DNA of 64,000 nt from Pseudomonas laurylsulfatiphila (GTDB lineage Bacteria; Pseudomonadota; Gammaproteobacteria; Pseudomonadales; Pseudomonadaceae): assembly GCF_002934665.1 (NCBI RefSeq), contig NZ_NIRS01000002.1, forward strand, positions 806,001-870,000, written 5' to 3'. This document shows positions 60,956 through 64,000 of the stretch, piece by piece (positions within the stretch are counted from its first letter, which is position 1; every line of letters begins with the position of its first letter). The position numbers and the translations under genes are program-made. Below the pieces are notes generated by a model. That model saw only the letters and a list, made by a program, of their open reading frames with translations, ran no database searches and was not told the origin of the DNA.

Positions 60956-62137
60956 ATGCAAGAAGTCGTCATTGTTGCCGCCACGCGCACCGCGATCGGC
61001 AGTTTCCAGGGTTCCCTGGCCAATGTTTCTGCCGTTGACCTGGGCGCTGCGGTGATCCGCCAGTTGCTGGCGCAGACCGGCCTGGACCCGGCCGAAGTCG
61101 ATGAAGTGATCATGGGCCAGGTGCTGACCGCCGGCGCCGGGCAGAACCCTGCACGCCAGGCCGCAATCAAGGCCGGCCTGCCCTTCGCCGTACCGGCCAT
61201 GACCCTGAACAAGGTCTGCGGTTCGGGCCTCAAGGCCCTGCACCTGGGCGCCCAGGCGATTCGCTGCGGCGATGCCGAGGTGATCATCGCCGGTGGCCAG
61301 GAAAACATGAGCCTGGCCAACTACGTCATGCCCGGCGCGCGCACCGGCCTGCGCATGGGCCACGCGCAGATCGTCGACACCATGATCAGCGATGGCCTGT
61401 GGGACGCGTTCAACGACTACCACATGGGCATCACCGCCGAGAACCTGGCCGAGAAGTACAGCCTGACTCGCGAGCAGCAGGACGCGTTCGCCGCCGCCTC
61501 GCAGCAGAAAGCCGTAGCCGCCATCGAAGCCGGGCGCTTCGTCGATGAAATCACCCCGATCCTGATCCCGCAGCGCAAGGGCGATCCCCTGTCCTTCGCC
61601 ACCGACGAGCAGCCACGGGCCGGCACCACCGCCGAATCCCTGGGCAAACTCAAAGCGGCCTTCAAGAAGGACGGTTCGGTGACCGCCGGCAACGCTTCGT
61701 CGCTGAACGACGGTGCCGCCGCCGTGATCCTGATGAGCGCCGAAAAGGCCAAGGCCCTGGGCCTGCCGGTTCTGGCAAAAATCGCGGCGTACGCCAACGC
61801 AGGCGTCGACCCGGCGATCATGGGCATCGGCCCGGTGTCGGCCACCCGTCGTTGCCTGGACAAGGCCGGCTGGAACATCGACCAGTTGGACCTGATCGAA
61901 GCCAACGAAGCCTTCGCCGCGCAATCGCTGGCTGTGGCCAAGGACCTGGAATGGGACTTGAACAAGGTCAACGTCAACGGCGGCGCCATCGCCCTGGGCC
62001 ACCCGATCGGTGCTTCGGGTTGCCGCGTGCTGGTGACCCTGCTGCATGAAATGCTCAAGCGTGATGCCAAAAAAGGCCTCGCCACCCTGTGCATCGGTGG
62101 CGGTCAGGGCGTGGCCCTGGCGCTCGAACGGGCTTAA
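60956..62137 (+). CDS. atoB: Acetyl-CoA acetyltransferase (thiolase)
   Basis: 393 residues from the ATG at 60956. Cys88 nucleophile in [12 protein letters not shown], His in GHPIGASGC and second Cys in [13 protein letters not shown] motif also present. It cleaves acetoacetyl-CoA or the related 3-oxoacyl-CoA made by the CoA-transferase, feeding acetyl-CoA. Third gene of the operon, ended by a strong terminator. Confidence 0.93.
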   Translation: MQEVVIVAATRTAIGSFQGSLANVSAVDLGAAVIRQLLAQTGLDPAEVDEVIMGQVLTAGAGQNPARQAAIKAGLPFAVPAMTLNKVCGSGLKALHLGAQAIRCGDAEVIIAGGQENMSLANYVMPGARTGLRMGHAQIVDTMISDGLWDAFNDYHMGITAENLAEKYSLTREQQDAFAAASQQKAVAAIEAGRFVDEITPILIPQRKGDPLSFATDEQPRAGTTAESLGKLKAAFKKDGSVTAGNASSLNDGAAAVILMSAEKAKALGLPVLAKIAAYANAGVDPAIMGIGPVSATRRCLDKAGWNIDQLDLIEANEAFAAQSLAVAKDLEWDLNKVNVNGGAIALGHPIGASGCRVLVTLLHEMLKRDAKKGLATLCIGGGQGVALALERA

Positions 62138-62192
62138 AGCGTTCAACAGACGGCACGGGGACCCACGAAGATCCGTCGCCGTCTGGACAAAC

Positions 62193-62229
62193 ACCCGGTG
62201 CGATGCAAGTCGCACCGGGTTCTTTTTTG
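62193..62229 (+). terminator. Rho-independent terminator after atoB
   Basis: Perfect stem ACCCGGTGCGA / TCGCACCGGGT with a six-base loop, followed by TCTTTTTT. Confidence 0.93.
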
Positions 62230-62262
62230 CCTGCGTTTTTTCAGGTGGACCGCGTTATCGTT

Positions 62263-62337
62263 CTTCGCGGGCAAGCCCGCTCCCACAATTGTCCAGACGA
62301 GCGCGGTCCACTGTGGGAGCGGGCTTGCCCGCGAAGG
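62263..62337. repeat. REP inverted-repeat pair (GCGGGCTTGCCCGCGA type)
   Basis: TTCGCGGGCAAGCCCGCTCC facing its complement between the atoB terminator and convergent mntH. Confidence 0.87.
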
Positions 62338-62348
62338 GGCCGGAACTG

Positions 62349-63683
62349 TCACCCCACAAACTGCAGAATCAGCCAACTGTTCGCCCCACTGATCACCACA
62401 AACAAGCCCCACGCCAGCACCCGCGTCGGCCGCCGGTTCACCAGCGGCCCCATGAGTGAGTGATCGTTGGTCATACGAATCAACGGGTACAACGCGAACG
62501 GCAATTGCAGGCTCAACACGACCTGACTCAACACCAGCAACTTGCCGATGGCGTCATCGCCCATCAGCCACACGCCGATGAACGCCGGGATCAGCGCCAG
62601 CCCGCGCGTAATCAGGCGTCGTTGCCAGCAGGGAATGCGCAGGTTCAGGAACCCTTCCATGATCACCTGGCCGGCGATGGTACCGGTGAAGGTCGAACTC
62701 TGCCCCGAGGCCAGCAACGCCACGCCAAACAACACACTGGCCAAGGCCCCGCCCACCAGCGGGTCGAGCAAGTGGTAGGCATCCTGTATGTCCACGACAT
62801 CGGTGTGCCCGGTCTGGTGGAACGCTGCCGCCGCCAGAATCAGGATCGCCGCGTTGACCAGCAACGCCAGTGCCAGGGAGCCGATGGTGTCGATGCGCGC
62901 CAGTTTGACCGCGTCCTGCTTGCTGGTCAGGTCCTTGCCGATCAACCGGGTTTGCACGATGGACGTGTGCAAGTACAGGTTATGTGGCATGACCGTGGCC
63001 CCGAGGATGCCGATGGCCAGGTAAAGCGGCGCAGCATCACCGATGGCCGCCAGCGACGGCGTGAAACCGCGAGCGACATCGGGCCAGTAGGGTTTGATCA
63101 GCAGCAGTTCGACAAAAAAGCACGCGCCAATGGTGCCGCCCAGTACCAGCATGATCGCTTCGAGCCGACGGAAGCCACGGTTCTGCAAGGCCAGCACCAA
63201 CAAGGTGTCGAACGCCGTGAGGGCGATGCCGAAGGTCAGCGAGCAACCGAGCAACAAATGGAACGCCAGCGCGCAGCCAAGTACCTCGGCCAGGTCGGTG
63301 GCGATAATGGATATCTCCGCCAGAAACCACTGCGTGCGAGCAGTGCGCGTGCTGTAGCGCTCCCTGGACAATTGCGCCAGGTCACGCCCGGTGGCAATGC
63401 CCAGACGCGAACACAGGCACTGCACCACCATCCCCGCCAGGCTTGCCAGCAACACCACGAACAACAGGCTGTAGCCGAACCGCGAGCCGGCCTCGATGGC
63501 GGTAGCCCAGTTGCCCGGATCCATGTAACCGATGGACACCAGCAACCCCGGCCCGGCAAAACGCAGGACACGCTTGAAGAACGATGCGCGCGGGTCGACG
63601 GCGACACTGCCAGCCACTTCCGGTGGGCAAAACGGCGCAGTCGCGGTTTTGGGCAAAAAACTGAATTTCACACGATGATCCAT
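62349..63683 (-). CDS. mntH: Nramp-family divalent metal (Mn2+/Fe2+) transporter
   Basis: 444 residues from the ATG at 63683. About eleven membrane helices; Nramp motifs SIGYMDPGNWATAIEAG (TM1) and ATVMPHNLYLHTSIVQT (TM6) carry the metal ligands Asp, Asn and Met. Proton-coupled Mn2+ import. No obvious MntR box was found in the short upstream region. Confidence 0.93.
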   Translation of the reverse strand: MDHRVKFSFLPKTATAPFCPPEVAGSVAVDPRASFFKRVLRFAGPGLLVSIGYMDPGNWATAIEAGSRFGYSLLFVVLLASLAGMVVQCLCSRLGIATGRDLAQLSRERYSTRTARTQWFLAEISIIATDLAEVLGCALAFHLLLGCSLTFGIALTAFDTLLVLALQNRGFRRLEAIMLVLGGTIGACFFVELLLIKPYWPDVARGFTPSLAAIGDAAPLYLAIGILGATVMPHNLYLHTSIVQTRLIGKDLTSKQDAVKLARIDTIGSLALALLVNAAILILAAAAFHQTGHTDVVDIQDAYHLLDPLVGGALASVLFGVALLASGQSSTFTGTIAGQVIMEGFLNLRIPCWQRRLITRGLALIPAFIGVWLMGDDAIGKLLVLSQVVLSLQLPFALYPLIRMTNDHSLMGPLVNRRPTRVLAWGLFVVISGANSWLILQFVG

Positions 63684-63728
63684 CAACAGGTGGAAAGGCT
63701 CGCAAACAGGTTGCGATCATCGCAAAGT

Positions 63729-64000
63729 TCAGGGGGCCATGCCCAGCAACTGCTGGCGCAACTCGGGGTTGCTGGTGCGTGGATCGAGCCAGATGGCAAA
63801 AAATGCCTGGGCGAATTGCAGGTCCTTCACATCACGCAGCATCTGCTGGCCGAGAAAAAACCGTGCGCCCTGCCCCGGCAGATAGACACCGGTCAGCCGC
63901 GTACCGGCCTGCACATCGACGAACGACTGCTGCATCTGCGCCTGCCAGGACGCCAGTTGCCCGTCACTGACCGCGGTACCGGCCAGTCGCTTGATTTCCC
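63729..64000 (-). CDS. Chalcone-isomerase-like protein, C-terminal part (5' end outside window)
   Basis: About 90 C-terminal residues; the frame remains open to the window end. VSDGQLASWQAQMQQSFVDVQAGTRLTGVYLPGQGARFFLGQ, given in part (LTGVYLPGQGARFF), then FAQAFFAIWLDPRTSNPELRQQLLG match chalcone-isomerase-like (CHI-like) bacterial proteins. Upstream of mntH in the same direction. Confidence 0.8.
   Translation of the reverse strand, partial: EIKRLAGTAVSDGQLASWQAQMQQSFVDVQAGTRLTGVYLPGQGARFFLGQQMLRDVKDLQFAQAFFAIWLDPRTSNPELRQQLLGMAP

Overview
The window reads as chromosomal DNA of a Pseudomonas, most likely from the P. fluorescens group. The reasons are high GC with C/G-ending codons, many short inverted-repeat (REP/BIME) elements of three sequence types, and familiar Pseudomonas neighbourhoods (an ldcB-ldcA-like pair, dhcR-dhcA-dhcB-atoB, pcs, ligD, mntH). 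No rRNA, tRNA, phage genes, insertion sequence or CRISPR array was seen. All identifications come from reading the sequence; no database search was run.

Region 1 (1-8.8 kb) is an uptake module. It holds two TonB-dependent outer-membrane receptors (the first cut by the window edge), two SsuC/TauC-type ABC permeases with one ATPase behind a near-perfect sigma-54 promoter, and a dedicated TonB-ExbB-ExbD set. The substrate is unknown; a sulfonate, sulfate ester or nitrogen compound is the likely class.

Region 2 (8.8-24 kb) is the most interesting part. It carries a full set matching iacA-I (indole-3-acetic acid degradation), with iacG split from the main operon. Around it are a FixJ-type response regulator, an AraC/FeaR-type regulator and a PAS histidine kinase. 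Directly next to it is an aauBEDA-type operon for tryptophan-tryptophylquinone (TTQ) aromatic amine dehydrogenase, plus a cytochrome c. The layout suggests a linked route: tryptamine or another arylethylamine to arylacetaldehyde, to indole-3-acetate, to catechol. The aldehyde dehydrogenase and the catechol ring-cleavage genes are not in the window.

Region 3 (24-48 kb) is mixed housekeeping and accessory content: a DUF4287 protein, methyltransferases, metE, a haem/iron-type FecCD permease, ATPase and ChaN lipoprotein with no binding-protein gene, SCO1 and PCuAC copper proteins, Ohr, an antiporter-decarboxylase operon, an HD-domain pair, an arylsulfatase-FadL-DUF3313 operon, a LigD lacking its phosphoesterase domain, a DUF533 protein, phosphatidylcholine synthase and DUF488.

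Region 4 (48-56 kb) has an AraC regulator, a DipZ-like CcdA-thioredoxin fusion, two small exported proteins, an OmpR/EnvZ-type two-component system, and a DUF692-DUF2063 (BufB/BufC or HvfB/HvfC-like) pair without a visible precursor peptide. The same compound operator-like element occurs twice at the two-component system and once in front of the DUF692 gene, about 4.4 kb away. This suggests they form one regulon.

Region 5 (56-64 kb) has a methyltransferase, a sirtuin, a LysR regulator divergent from a CoA-transferase/thiolase operon (dhcAB-atoB), an Nramp transporter (mntH), and the 3' end of a chalcone-isomerase-like gene.
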